This document shows, piece by piece, positions 17,201 to 23,092 of a stretch of DNA of 23,163 nt. The notes below the pieces were generated by a model that did not search any database, had not been told where the DNA came from, and saw only the letters and a program-made list of their open reading frames with translations. Each line of letters opens with the position of its first letter. Positions within the stretch are counted from its first letter, which is position 1. The DNA is taken from positions 1-23,163 of the forward strand of contig ATSW01003483.1 in the NCBI GenBank assembly GCA_000444245.1. Direction: 5' to 3'. The stretch is from Botryllus schlosseri (lineage: Eukaryota > Chordata > Ascidiacea > Stolidobranchia > Styelidae). The position numbers and the translations under genes are program-made.

Positions 17201-20138
17201 AAGTGCATGACGTATCTTCACGACTTACACTTAAAGTGGCACGTTACAAGTTGGTGCAATCTTAAAAATGTATTCGGTTACCGGGATACACGGGCTATTT
17301 CCTGCTGTTTTTGCAATTTCACTCATAGGAGTGATCACAAACTTATCTCAAAACCAATTTCTATTTTTCAAAACCAAATTGTAAAAGTAAGTGGCTTCGT
17401 GTGAAAACTGTTCAAGTAGAAGCGAAAATAGTCTAACAACTTAACTGCTGGAGTAAGTGCAAGTGCGAGCAATCTGAAATTTCGAAGTGCTTCATTACCG
17501 ACCGCTATTGCAGGTACTTTGTTATATCCTGGAGTATAAGCTGGCGGACGAGCGGAACGAGCAGCAAATCGTGTCGACGCTGTGCAGCACGCAGTTTGGG
17601 AACCGCAGTTACAACGAGCTTTGCGAGAAGGAAATGATATCGAGGCAGACCATCGGGCCCGAATCTTTCTCCTTGCCGCCGAGGTCCAAGGTGGGTGTCG
17701 GAACCGGGGTAGTGAAGTGTTTCGATCGCCACAAACTAGAGTCGGAGTCGCGTAAATGTTGTACTACCCAGGCTTTGTTAATATGCTGTGATTCCCGCTC
17801 GGGCTAAATAGACTTCACCAGTGGTTCTCAACCTTTTTGACTTTGCAGACTGGTGAACCTTCAAAAATCAGTATTAAACCATAATTCAACAACCGTATCA
17901 AACTATAATGTAATATTGGTAACATAATTTGTTGCCGCCTTTTTGAAAGTAGATATTTATACTTTGCCATTTCAGAGATGAGCATGGATTAGGATTACTA
18001 TTTGAGAACATCGGATTCGTTTTTTAGCTTCTGTGTGTAGCTTGTCTGGAACCAGTAGTAAGCTCCTTTTAAACATTTTCGTACAGGGAATATCTATATC
18101 CTATCTATCTAGTTCTTAGATATCTACAACACTTGCGAAACACTATGCAGGAAAATGCCTTCCAAACTTGAAATCAATATAAAATGTGGTGTTTTATATC
18201 TCCAACTGAAGGACAAGCGTCCAACTTCTTGCGTTTCAGAATTGAGATATAAAATTCTAATATATTTGGCGTGCCTGCAGGAAAGTTGCCACAGATCAGC
18301 GGTTGAGAACCACTGCCCTACGATATCGCTAAAAGTGCTTATCGTAAAGAAAATTAGATAGCACTGTAGGTAGGCTAATAACGCTTTTCCAAAACAGTAG
18401 TATCCTCATGAAGGAGGCTTGTGCGTTATTTGCGATAACGGCAACATAAAAGGACAGCGTAAACGTTTAGTAGGTGTGCACTGTACAATGACGCAGGCAA
18501 TAAAATTTATAGTACAAACACCGCCCGGTAAGCTTTGGCTATCAAATTAAATTTAGAAAAAACGGTCGGTGAATTTTAATATGATCGCAGGACGAAGACC
18601 TCCACAAAGTGCTGAGCAACGGGAAATGCGGCAATCTCCGCGAGCTCAACCTCTCGTGCACCCTGGTCACGTCAAACTCGGCCGAGCTGATCGCCAGCCT
18701 TCCCAGGCTGCGCACGCTCAACTTGTGGTCCACTCTGGTAAGTTAGCTTCTTGCAGACGCTTTTTCGCGTATGGGCTGATTGCGTTTTTCTTGCGCAGTT
18801 TGACGACCAGGGTCTGCGTCGGCTTTGCGAGAATCTCAACTTGGAGTCTTTGAGCTTGTGCGAAGTCGCTGTAACTGATGAGTCCATCGCTTATCTCAAA
18901 GGTTTGTCGTTGCGGATTAAATTGTCTTATGTTCTATTTTTTTTCGAATTTTTGAAAATCTGTTTTATTTCATTTTATCCACTATTATTTTTGTACAGCT
19001 TCTTGGAGGTACAGAACTTCATTATACAATTGAATAGTATACGAGTGTCAGCCGAAAATATTAGGGTTCATTTCAATATAAATATACGATTTAATTAATA
19101 TTTTTTTTATATTATTAATTTCTCTGTTGTATTACATACTACCAATCGTACTTGGTTTACAGTCAACTAGCTACCGTTTTTTGAGTAATTCTAGTTCTCA
19201 TTCTGCTAGCTCTGAGTAATCGCTTCTAAAGTGGCGTAGCCATGGGGTGGGTTTCGGGGCCCCCCTGTCATTTCAAACTGGTAGCCCCGATCTTTTGAAA
19301 TTCCGATGATATCTCCAATATTTTTGGTCTTATTTGTCATTCAGTAAATGGTATTGTCAGTTATTAGTAGGGCGAGTTTTTGCTACTTTTTTTACACCTT
19401 CCGGCAGCTACCTAAATGCTGAAGTTATGTAGTATGGCGTTTTAAGCTGTTTGTAGGAATCTTATATTGCAACTTTTCTTCATTTTTCATGCAACTTTTT
19501 CGATTTTTCATGCAACTTATTGCAAGTTTTTTCGATTTTGTATGCAACTAACTTTTTACTGGAAATAATTGGCAGTATATGTAAGTAGATCGCTTGATTA
19601 TTTCACTGTCGTTTAAATTTGAGGTCCTTTCTGATTTTACGTACATTCAGGCTTAGACCGCCGAAAATTATATATTCATTGGGTCAATTTTTTACGCTAT
19701 TGATTTTGTTGAAGTCGCAAACATTGAGTTTTGCTACAGTGCCTTGGATACGGAACGATTCTAGTATCTCATACCCTAATAATTTCAAGGAACTTGACGA
19801 AAAATGCAACTTTCCACGTATTTTACTGCAACAAAAACCTGCCATAGTTATTGTCAGTGCTAGTTTTAGTTATGAGTTTTGACCGCTCGCTTATCTCTTT
19901 TCCAGAAATGACAAACCTGACGTACGTGAACCTAAACAGCACCGCGGTGTCGTCTGCTTGTTTTCAAGATTTACGCGAAAAACTACCAAACCTGAAATCC
20001 TGGGACGTAGCTTACACGGACGCGTATCTGGAAGGCAGCGCCGTCACGCAGCCCGCGAACACAGGTTGCTTTAACAACAAGACTGATAAGGCCGAGCGTG
20101 CCGTGCCCAAGAGATTGGAGTTCAAAAAGAACGTGTAA
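2163..20138 (+). CDS. CMIP: C-Maf-inducing protein (CMIP) orthologue, 19 coding exons, complete
   Basis: The coding segments are 2163-2286, 3264-3457, 5692-5817, 6688-6738, 7645-7716, 8390-8479, 8541-8585, 9036-9098, 9722-9802, 9891-10093, 10633-10866 (or from 10577), 14296-14361, 15718-15744, 15810-15966, 16029-16154, 17514-17690, 18591-18737, 18799-18901 and 19906-20138. All junctions are GT-AG and the phases fit, giving 772 residues. Residues about 55-165 match the PH region of CMIP (KYKF, HNVTLGD, LHSVQWK). The middle carries VKEYVLAL, TVHGPLSFCPH, DWLPGL and LLQPIPF. The C-terminus has leucine-rich repeats (LRTLNLWST, LTYVNLNST, LREKLPNLK). CMIP is known in vertebrates as a cytoplasmic adaptor linked to filamin A, Fyn/PI3K and RelA and to damping of T-cell signalling; its role in this animal is unknown. 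The start is the ATG at 2163, with an in-frame stop upstream at 2139. Exon 11 is uncertain. Confidence 0.93.
2287..3263 (+). other. CMIP intron 1 (977 nt)
   Basis: Starts GTAAGT and ends TTTCAG. It contains eight ambiguous bases between 2294 and 2452, just after the donor, suggesting a low-quality spot in the assembly. No transposon or coding exon recognised. Confidence 0.6.
3264..3457 (+). CDS. CMIP: CMIP exon 2, first half of PH domain
   Basis: The acceptor is TTTCAG and the donor GTATGT. The exon encodes residues 42-106. KYKFMSEMTIRIHCL and WNWETHNVTLGD line up with the RYKLLQEGDIQVCVI and RRWEPHHLTLAD stretches I recall from human CMIP, the opening strands of the PH domain. The preceding acidic run SEEEL is not one I recognise. 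Confidence 0.93.
3458..5691 (+). other. CMIP intron 2 (2234 nt)
   Basis: Starts GTATGT and ends TATCTAG. Mostly AT-rich sequence with nothing I can name, apart from a short integrase-like fossil near 4942-5090. Open frames here (for example 4353-4595) lack family resemblance. Confidence 0.6.
4942..5090 (+). mobile_element. Possible retroelement integrase fragment (fossil)
   Basis: A short plus-strand stretch has the look of the zinc-binding N-terminal part of an integrase (H2C2 type), as found in Gypsy-type LTR elements and in Ginger DNA transposons. It is a small broken fragment without visible terminal repeats. The family is not settled and the match is by eye only. Confidence 0.3.
5692..5817 (+). 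CDS. CMIP: CMIP exon 3, PH domain
   Basis: The exon is 42 whole codons (residues 107-148) between TCTAG and GTGTGC. The true frame reads IQYVDISVWSA and YIKLGVGDLTYLIQ, matching the human stretch ending AIEDVQLLSWENA and LQLTIPGGTVLLQA. A longer open frame overlaps it in another register and is not the gene. Confidence 0.9.
5818..6687 (+). other. CMIP intron 3 (870 nt)
   Basis: Starts GTGTGC and ends ATACAG. About 40% is the long-hairpin MITE at 6244-6600; the rest is unassigned AT-rich sequence. Confidence 0.6.
6244..6600. mobile_element. MITE with long inverted repeats (about 357 bp)
   Basis: The left arm, including GAAGCTAGTGTCGC (6291-6304) and CAAAGTCTGAAAATCGGCAT (6368-6387), is mirrored by ATGCCGATTTTCAGACTTTG (6462-6481) and GCGACACTAGCTTTC (6545-6559). 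Arms of roughly 120-150 bases fold back with a central loop near 6415-6450. The outermost bases (TAGCCTG and, inverted, TAGCCTAAG) suggest ends near 6244 and 6600. No certain target duplication was found, so the superfamily is open. It carries no gene. Confidence 0.72.
6688..6738 (+). CDS. CMIP: CMIP exon 4, PH C-terminal helix
   Basis: The exon is 17 codons, APDAYQRDRILHSVQWK, between TACAG and GTATGT. It matches AANSYLRDQWFHSLQWK of vertebrate CMIP, the C-terminal helix typical of PH domains, including the conserved Trp. It is too short to show up in an open-reading-frame scan. Confidence 0.93.
6739..7644 (+). other. CMIP intron 4 (906 nt)
   Basis: Starts GTATGT and ends TTTTCACAG. Holds a degenerate tandem repeat at 7330-7515. 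The other sequence is unassigned. Confidence 0.6.
7330..7515 (+). repeat. Degenerate minisatellite, GTTCTAGTTG-type units
   Basis: Units of roughly 45-50 bases repeat three to four times, each with a TAGTTCTAGTT-type core followed by a GTTGCAA-like and a TTGAAAACnGTGT-like stretch, with many differences between copies. It ends about 130 bases before exon 5. Confidence 0.6.
7645..7716 (+). CDS. CMIP: CMIP exon 5
   Basis: The exon is 24 codons (residues 166-189) between TTTTCACAG and GTACGA. IDVRKYEKDLNATHDP follows the PH helix and matches KKIYKYKKVLSNPSRW of human CMIP. Confidence 0.88.
7717..8389 (+). other. CMIP intron 5 (673 nt)
   Basis: Starts GTACGA and ends TTTCAG. Unassigned AT-rich sequence; no transposon seen. 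Confidence 0.5.
8390..8479 (+). CDS. CMIP: CMIP exon 6
   Basis: The exon is 30 codons (residues 190-219) between GTTTCAG and GTAATT. LTLDSPLYVDFTIPTLLDIV matches [20 protein letters not shown] of vertebrate CMIP. The intron that follows is only 61 nt. Confidence 0.92.
8541..8585 (+). CDS. CMIP: CMIP exon 7, short exon
   Basis: The exon is 15 codons, KKDDMTPKFTEALIM, between CTTCAG and GTAAGG. It fills the place of NTNLTTQEHENIIVA in human CMIP; the helix pattern fits although identity is low. It is supported mainly by phase and order. Confidence 0.85.
8586..9035 (+). other. CMIP intron 7 (450 nt)
   Basis: Starts GTAAGG and ends TTTTTTAAG. Nothing recognised inside. Confidence 0.5.
9036..9098 (+). 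CDS. CMIP: CMIP exon 8
   Basis: The exon is 21 codons, starting TVAPILEEDQPSEEIC and ending SFFIK, between TTTTTTAAG and GTACTA. It matches [22 protein letters not shown] of vertebrate CMIP. Confidence 0.92.
9099..9721 (+). other. CMIP intron 8 (623 nt)
   Basis: Starts GTACTA and ends TTTATTGCAG. Nothing recognised inside; the 74-codon open frame at 9157-9381 has no family resemblance. Confidence 0.5.
9722..9802 (+). CDS. CMIP: CMIP exon 9
   Basis: The exon is 27 codons (residues 256-282) between TTTATTGCAG and GTGAGT. HCRSCPRSRVVIDIF and PVVLRILKYN match HCRERPRSMVVIEVF and PVVQRILKHN, among the best matched stretches of the gene. Confidence 0.95.
9814..9840 (+). repeat. R1 repeat, short flank fragment (copy d)
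   Basis: GCTTCTAGAAGTACAGAAC and the following bases resemble the R1 flank GCTTCTTGGAGGTACAGAAC found at 18997 and 20817, with four or five differences over 27 bases. It lies inside the 88-nt intron 9. It could be chance at this length. Confidence 0.4.
9891..10093 (+). CDS. CMIP: CMIP exon 10
   Basis: The exon is 67 codons plus GA (residues 283-350) between GTGTCAG and GTGAGT. LRNFVKEYVLALSIQNDGE, RTVHGPLSFCPH and LNNLFSVCLSGVY match RLFTQEYILALNELNAG, QSMHGPTGHCPH and LPNLVAVCLAAIY. A read-through frame carries on to a stop-like TGA that is really part of the donor GTGAGT. Confidence 0.95.
10094..10632 (+). other. CMIP intron 10 with R1 palindrome
   Basis: Starts GTGAGT. Depending on the acceptor it ends at 10576 (CGTATCAG) or 10632 (TGAGACAG). 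It contains the R1 palindrome at 10323-10444. The bases 10577-10632 would be coding in the alternative model. Confidence 0.6.
10323..10444. repeat. R1 repeat, palindromic copy (copy c)
   Basis: The left arm TATTGAAATAAACCTGAATA through TCAGGGGTAAT is mirrored by ATTACCCCTGACGAGTG through CGTTTCAATA, with about 48-base arms differing at several places. The loop contains CTCTACTAGTTGCTGACG. The right half matches the minus strand of the copy at 20817. Confidence 0.8.
10633..10866 (+). CDS. CMIP: CMIP exon 11, linker region (5' border uncertain)
   Basis: With the acceptor AG at 10631-10632, the base C at 10633 completes GA to GAC (Asp), and the frame continues in order MKENNCVKATKLAKSDN, SNNLIQNSTDEVFTPGD, then ELDWAPDAGRALVFGWVLDE to the donor GTAAGC. 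NLI followed by a Ser/Thr-rich stretch and ELxxxxxAxR recalls NLIDCLMVSPACSTMSIEL and ADRTLG in human CMIP. The alternative acceptor at 10575-10576 has a better pyrimidine tract and adds EKIEKYGKSESSDTDSE, a plausible acidic linker, but then meets TGA at 10635 unless one base is missing from the assembly. The downstream half is solid; the border is not. Confidence 0.75.
11213..11287 (+). mobile_element. Lone hAT-type end, interrupted by another hAT
   Basis: CAGTGGTTCTCAAC at 11213 is the same terminus as at 17819. Sequence runs 60 bases to the insertion point of the hAT at 11288 and may resume after 11849. No matching right end was found, so the copy is truncated. Confidence 0.5.
11288..11841. 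mobile_element. hAT-type nonautonomous transposon, rich in GAGTC/AAGTC repeats
   Basis: The left end is CAGGGTTGTAACCATGTCAC; the right end on the minus strand is CAGGATTGTATTGACTGGAC. It is flanked by CTATATAT on both sides (11280-11287 and 11842-11849), a perfect 8-bp duplication. Both subterminal regions are filled with short GAGTCGAGTCAAGTC-type repeats. No transposase is encoded. Confidence 0.9.
14296..14361 (+). CDS. CMIP: CMIP exon 12
   Basis: One base, 21 codons and two bases lie between TTTGCAG and GTGAGT, restoring phase on both sides. SKMTDWLPGLAILLQPIPF matches SDYDDWRPSLASLLQPIPF of human CMIP, an unmistakable stretch. The true frame is hidden: the longer open frame here is in another register. 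Confidence 0.96.
14362..15717 (+). other. CMIP intron 12 (1356 nt)
   Basis: Starts GTGAGT and ends CATTGCAG. Holds a C-rich degenerate stretch (about 15290-15510; CCTAACCTAACC, ATTACCTACA repeats) and, at 15574-15632, a GAGTCGGG/GTCAAGTCATT stretch resembling the repeats of the hAT at 11288-11841. The rest is unassigned. Confidence 0.5.
15574..15632 (+). repeat. Fragment resembling the GAGTC-rich hAT
   Basis: GAGTCGGGTTATTTTATGG and GTGACTCGATACGGGTCAAG recall the subterminal repeats of the element at 11288-11841. No ends or duplication are visible, so it is at most an old fragment. Confidence 0.4.
15718..15744 (+). CDS. CMIP: CMIP exon 13, 27-nt microexon
   Basis: This 27-nt exon sits between CATTGCAG and GTAAGC and encodes EPMQNEEFLK across its junctions, matching EALAHEKFTKEL of human CMIP. 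It keeps phase between exons 12 and 14; without it the frame would still hold (27 = 9 x 3), so it could be skipped alternatively. Confidence 0.88.
15810..15966 (+). CDS. CMIP: CMIP exon 14
   Basis: One base plus 52 codons (residues 459-511) lie between TTGTCGCAG and GTGAGT. AGVRDTRDGWLQIFSPHKNV and DDGEMFVKI match LSVRAGKDGWFQLYSPGGV and DDGELFASMV of vertebrate CMIP. GC-rich and flanked by introns of 65 and 62 nt. Confidence 0.96.
16029..16154 (+). CDS. CMIP: CMIP exon 15
   Basis: The exon is 42 codons (residues 512-553) between TTTCGCAG and GTGGGG. LLGSAKETHKVKRLMKTVV and LLLALRESQVMIE match ILMGSCYKTKKFLLSLA and MLLALRGNQTMVEI of human CMIP. Confidence 0.95.
16155..17513 (+). other. CMIP intron 15 (1359 nt)
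   Basis: Starts GTGGGG and ends TATTGCAG. Contains the hairpin MITE at 16476-16665. The rest is unassigned. Confidence 0.6.
16476..16665. mobile_element. Hairpin MITE with about 80-base inverted arms
   Basis: TTTGGTTCAATTCCAACCAG (from 16476) and the sequence to GTATTTACGGTGA near 16555 are mirrored almost perfectly by TCACCGTAAATAC (from 16587) to CTGGTTGGAATTGAACCAAA (ending 16665). The loop is about 31 bases. Near-identical arms mean a recent origin or a conserved foldback. No target duplication was identified. Confidence 0.85.
17514..17690 (+). CDS. CMIP: CMIP exon 16
   Basis: The exon is 59 codons (residues 554-612) between TATTGCAG and GTGGGT. VLCYILEYKLADERNEQQIV, STLCSTQFGNRSYNELC and FSLPPRSK match [37 protein letters not shown] and LTLPSKS. 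The sequence is much more GC-rich than its introns. Confidence 0.96.
17691..18590 (+). other. CMIP intron 16 (900 nt)
   Basis: Starts GTGGGT and ends GATCGCAG. More than half is the hAT at 17819-18315. Confidence 0.6.
17819..18315. mobile_element. hAT nonautonomous element (497 bp)
   Basis: The left end CAGTGGTTCTCAACC and the right end on the minus strand, CAGTGGTTCTCAACC, are identical over 15 bases and belong to the Charlie/SPIN-like hAT type. The flanking octamers GACTTCAC and CCCTACGA do not match, so the target duplication has decayed or the copy is recombined. No transposase is encoded. Confidence 0.82.
18591..18737 (+). CDS. CMIP: CMIP exon 17, leucine-rich repeats
   Basis: The exon is 49 codons (residues 613-661) between GATCGCAG and GTAAGT. 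GNLRELNLSCTLVTSNSAEL and LPRLRTLNLWST match [20 protein letters not shown] and LPSLKQLNLWST, leucine-rich repeats with the LxxLxLxxT pattern. Confidence 0.97.
18799..18901 (+). CDS. CMIP: CMIP exon 18, leucine-rich repeats
   Basis: The exon is 34 codons plus one base between TTGCGCAG and GTTTGT. FDDQGLRRLCENLNLESLSL, then CEVAVTDESIAYL, matches [20 protein letters not shown] and CETPVTDAGLLAL of human CMIP. The intron before it is 61 nt. Confidence 0.97.
18997..19095 (+). repeat. R1 repeat, copy with inverted core (copy b)
   Basis: The flank AGCTTCTTGGAGGTACAGAA and GAATTGAATAGTAT-like sequence matches the copy at 20817. After it the core reads ACGAGTGTCAGCCGAAAATA onward to CATTTCAATATAAATAT, the reverse complement of the core at 20861-20903. 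Confidence 0.8.
19231..19290 (+). repeat. Transposon-end-like fragment
   Basis: GTGGCGTAGCCATGGGGTGG followed by GGGGCCCCCC resembles the common TGGCGTAGC terminus, also seen at the ends of the hAT at 4-1782. No partner end seen. Confidence 0.4.
19469..19557 (+). repeat. Short degenerate tandem repeat (TGCAACTTTTTCGATTTTTCA)
   Basis: Four units of about 20-26 bases, each with TGCAACTTnTT and most with TTCGATTTT, vary in length. Confidence 0.6.
19906..20138 (+). CDS. CMIP: CMIP exon 19, last repeat and C-terminal tail, stop TAA
   Basis: After TTTTCCAG, two bases complete Glu and the frame runs 76 codons to TAA at 20136-20138. MTNLTYVNLNSTAVSSACFQ and LREKLPNLKSWDVAYTDAY match SLCSLNMNSTKLSADTYED and LKAKLPNLKEVDVRYTEAW, the end of human CMIP. 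Here the protein continues about 35 residues (LEGSAVTQPANTG through to KRLEFKKNV), a polar, basic tail I do not know from vertebrates. Confidence 0.96.
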
Positions 20139-20496
20139 ACGGCGTCGTCTCGCCTTCGAAATTGTTTTTCTTCAATAACCTTGTCTTTCTGCGTGTTATG
20201 AACGTGGACAATGCCGGTATTTTTTACCCTTCACATTTAACGTCTATTTTTGTCGGATCTTTCTCGTCGGTCTGAACATCATGTCGGCTCGATAAAACGG
20301 TTTTTAAAACGTTCGAATACCTTCATTATTAAAATTTCAGGCTATAACCTTGAAATCTGAAGATTCCGTTAGAAAGCGGAAATAGGATTCGCCATACAGT
20401 AGTCGGAACTCCTGTGACCAACTCTTTAGACTTGTACTGAAAATTTGGATCGTAAAATCTGAACGCGATAACCCCCCGTTCTTTGTAACGCATACC
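20139..20496 (+). other. CMIP 3' UTR and flank
   Basis: No AATAAA lies close after the stop. GATAAA at 20291-20296 is a weak variant poly(A) signal. A true end cannot be placed; transcripts could also run further to the AATAAA at 22007. Confidence 0.4.
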
Positions 20497-21205
20497 CAGA
20501 GGTGGTCTGTAGCAAAGTACTCAGCTTGAAAAGCTTAGGGATTTAATGTATTTTCTTTATTAAAATGGAATTTAAAGTACTACCGTTATGGAAAAAGCAA
20601 GCTTTGACTTGCACAACTGATGTCAGTATATTTTTTGACAACTTCTATTCCTGCTTAATTGGTTTTCATGCAAAACCGCTTGCTTTTTAACAACATAGAT
20701 TATGTATAATAGTAGCTTTTGGATGGCTTTGGGCTGCTTTTGCGAGTGAAAGTGTCATGACAACCGTCCGAAAAGTACCAATGCCATGGTAACTTCACAT
20801 ATTTTCTGCTTTAGAGAGCTTCTTGGAGGTACAGAACTTCAACATACGATTGAATAGTATATTCATATTGAAACGAACCCGAATATTTTCGGCTGACACT
20901 CGTCAGGGTTAATCGTCAGCGACTAGTAGAGAATCGGAAAGAACATTGTGCATCAACAATTGTGTTTTCTTATTAGGCCGATTTTGATCTTTCCATTTCA
21001 AAATTAGCCAGCCTCCAATTAATTTGTAAAAGTGTATGATGCCTTTACCAAATCTACAATTTGAAACTACATGATCACTTTCAGATCTACTTCTGCCTGA
21101 AGCAGTTTTTACATATTACGTGAATTGCTATTTCTGCTCGTAATTGAGCAGAAATCTGCAGCATTAATTGTAGTTTTACTAGCGTGACAACTTTGACCAC
21201 CTCTG
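20497..21205. mobile_element. Probable hAT element with R1 nested inside (709 bp)
   Basis: The left end CAGAGGTGGTCTGTAGCAAA and the right end on the minus strand CAGAGGTGGTCAAAGTTGTC share 11 bases of the CAGAGGTGG type common among hAT elements. The flanking octamers are not equal (CGCATACC and GATACGGG), so target duplication is unproven. R1 copy a lies inside. Confidence 0.5.
20817..20936 (+). repeat. R1 repeat, longest single-orientation copy (copy a)
   Basis: Begins AGCTTCTTGGAGGTACAGAA, then CGATTGAATAGTAT, then the core from ATTCATATTGAAACGAACCC to GGCTGACACTCGTCAGGG, and TCGTCAGCGACTAGTAGAGA. The second half matches the minus strand of the palindromic copy at 10323. Confidence 0.8.
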
Positions 21206-21834
21206 GATACGGGCACCAGGAACGACTGCGATTCGGCGTAGTGCGAAAAATACTCTACGCTCTATTCAATGAACTCCATGCGTATTCAGATGCCCTTTCC
21301 CATGTACCGCGTATGTCCGATCAACGGTATTTCGTGAAAGCTGTGATTCCTTTTCGCGTTTGCAAAGGCGTAGAATCCACATGATGGCAACATTCTTTTT
21401 GTAATGGTGGCAGATTTGCCGTATGTCCAGAAACAATTTCTGTACATACTTGAAAATCCGAATTCAATTGAACAAACTTTTTCAAGGCGCATTGCAGCCG
21501 TATCACCAACGTACACACAAAATGATCAGTATCATCCCGTGTAAAACAATTTTCGGTCAAAAATGATGTTAAGATTATCGTTATGAGGACTTCGTAAGCC
21601 CGTGCGTCGCACGGCTTATCACTCTCCTGCATAACTCTGTCCTAATAGTTGATGTGAAGTTTTTTTCATCCTTACCGGTGGAGACGCATACTGTGAGCTT
21701 TTTTGAAAGCAGTACCTTTTGCCACGCAACGTGGCATATTTTCTTTCTTTTTTACTTTATCGCATACTCAAGAGAAGGACCTTCGTTGTACATAATCATC
21801 TTGGCGTATCGTGCCGGGAAAACCAGATTTAGCC

Positions 21835-21957
21835 ATGATGGTCGGTGTTTTTCGGAAGAGTGTGGCGCGTCTCGGACGTGTTCTCGATGAAATGATAAGC
21901 TGCCGTCTCACCCGTGTCCTCAACCCCGTTTTATTTTGTTATTATGTCCCGGTATGA
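21835..21957 (+). CDS. Unrecognised short open frame (40 codons), weak
   Basis: ATG at 21835 leads to MMVGVFRKSVARLGRVLDEM and on to a TGA at 21955. It is GC-richer than its surroundings and is followed by AATAAA 50 bases on, as in a 3' exon. No homology is recognised and chance is quite possible at this length. Confidence 0.15.
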   Translation: MMVGVFRKSVARLGRVLDEMISCRLTRVLNPVLFCYYVPV

Positions 21958-22006
21958 AGATTTATTTATTGGGAGTGACTTCGTTTCGCTGATAAACCTC
22001 TGTTGC

Positions 22007-22012
22007 AATAAA
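22007..22012 (+). terminator. Canonical poly(A)-type signal AATAAA
   Basis: AATAAA followed by a T/G-rich stretch (TTTTCTGTCCTGATGAGTTT). It lies 1.87 kb after the CMIP stop; whether CMIP or another transcript uses it is unknown. Confidence 0.3.
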
Positions 22013-22229
22013 ATTTTCTGTCCTGATGAGTTTTTGATAGTCTTCATTACCTCGTGTACGCTAGCTCGTGGTGATTAGTTAGAGTTGACCTAAGCTCAGA
22101 TACAAGACAGGTCAAATCTAAAAAAAGGCATATGGAGGTTATGAAATTTGTAATAGTTCAAGACACGCAGTCTGGAATGCAATGCGATGTGGTGCACTGA
22201 CAGTGGAACGACCGCGGATTACTCAAGTG

Positions 22230-23092
22230 CAGACCTCGGCAAAGTGCGGGCCGAACGCGGCCCGCGAAGCTATTCTGAGTGGCCCGCGAAAAGTTGCTTG
22301 AAATTCAGAACATTGAACCAACTTTTGAATGTTGCTGCGTGAACTAAAACCACATGGTGTATAAACTGTACCGGAAATTCGTTTACTTTGAAGCCTGTTC
22401 ATTCATATGCCGCGAGACTATACGTACCTTGAATGCGTTATCCAGATTAAAATTGAAGCCAATGTATCAAAGTAGGCCGTAACAATTAAAGTCACAAGAA
22501 GTCACTCTTTCCATATAGTTTAGTTTACTTTTAACTCTCAAAGAAGGTTTGGAGCACTAAATATTTGTGTACTGGAGTCTGGGGTAAACCTGTCCTTTCA
22601 TTTGGGCGGAGAAGATCGCCGTATTGAAGGAGCATAATTGAAGTCGGTGTTGTGACTAAAACACAAAGAAAGACACTCGGTCAAGGGAGGGTGAACTTCA
22701 GAAGAACTGCAAGCTTCGCTCAACAAAGCTATTTCACCCAACCCAAAGCTGCATATTGCTCGGAAGGCAGCGACCAAGACAATAAGCTTTGTATAAATGT
22801 ATAGTATCCTAAATACATTTTGATGTCTTAGTGGAAAACGTGGATGTAACGGAGAATTTAATATTGTTTCGAATTATGGCGGTCAATTACTAATAATAAT
22901 TTTTAATAATTAACCGTCACTTTGTCGTTAGGTAATATCAACACGTCCACTGATTAGCATTTATTAACAATATAACCCGCTGCATTTAACTTAGAAGTAA
23001 AATTAATACACTGGCTAAAATTTTTGAATCGGCCCGCCAACCTATTCCTTTTTCTCATGTTGCCCGCGGAGGAAAATAACTGCCCACCCCTG
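22230..23092. mobile_element. hAT nonautonomous element (863 bp)
   Basis: The left end is CAGACCTCGGCAAAGTGCGG, and the right end on the minus strand is CAGGGGTGGGCAGTTATTTT. It is flanked on both sides by CTCAAGTG (22222-22229 and 23093-23100), a perfect 8-bp duplication. GCGGCCCGCGAAG near the left end and CGGCCCGCC/GCCCGCGGAGG near the right are typical of this hAT group (CAGGGGTGGGCAAACTGCGG type). No transposase is encoded. Confidence 0.92.

Larger units (their letters stand above)
18902..19905 (+). other. CMIP intron 18 (1004 nt)
   Basis: Starts GTTTGT and ends TTTTCCAG. Contains R1 copy b, a transposon-end-like stretch at 19231-19290 (GTGGCGTAGCCATGGGG) and a short degenerate tandem repeat at 19469-19557. 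Confidence 0.6.
21206..22229 (+). other. Unassigned downstream region with weak coding-like stretches
   Basis: Holds a small hairpin (CCCGTGCGTCGCACGGC, near 21600-21616) and open frames of 66-103 codons on both strands, none with recognisable family. A GC-richer stretch near 21835-21957 and an AATAAA at 22007-22012 are described separately. Confidence 0.4.

Noticed and set aside
21321-21632. 103-codon minus-strand open frame
   Set aside because: No recognisable motif; composition like surrounding DNA. Left as unassigned.
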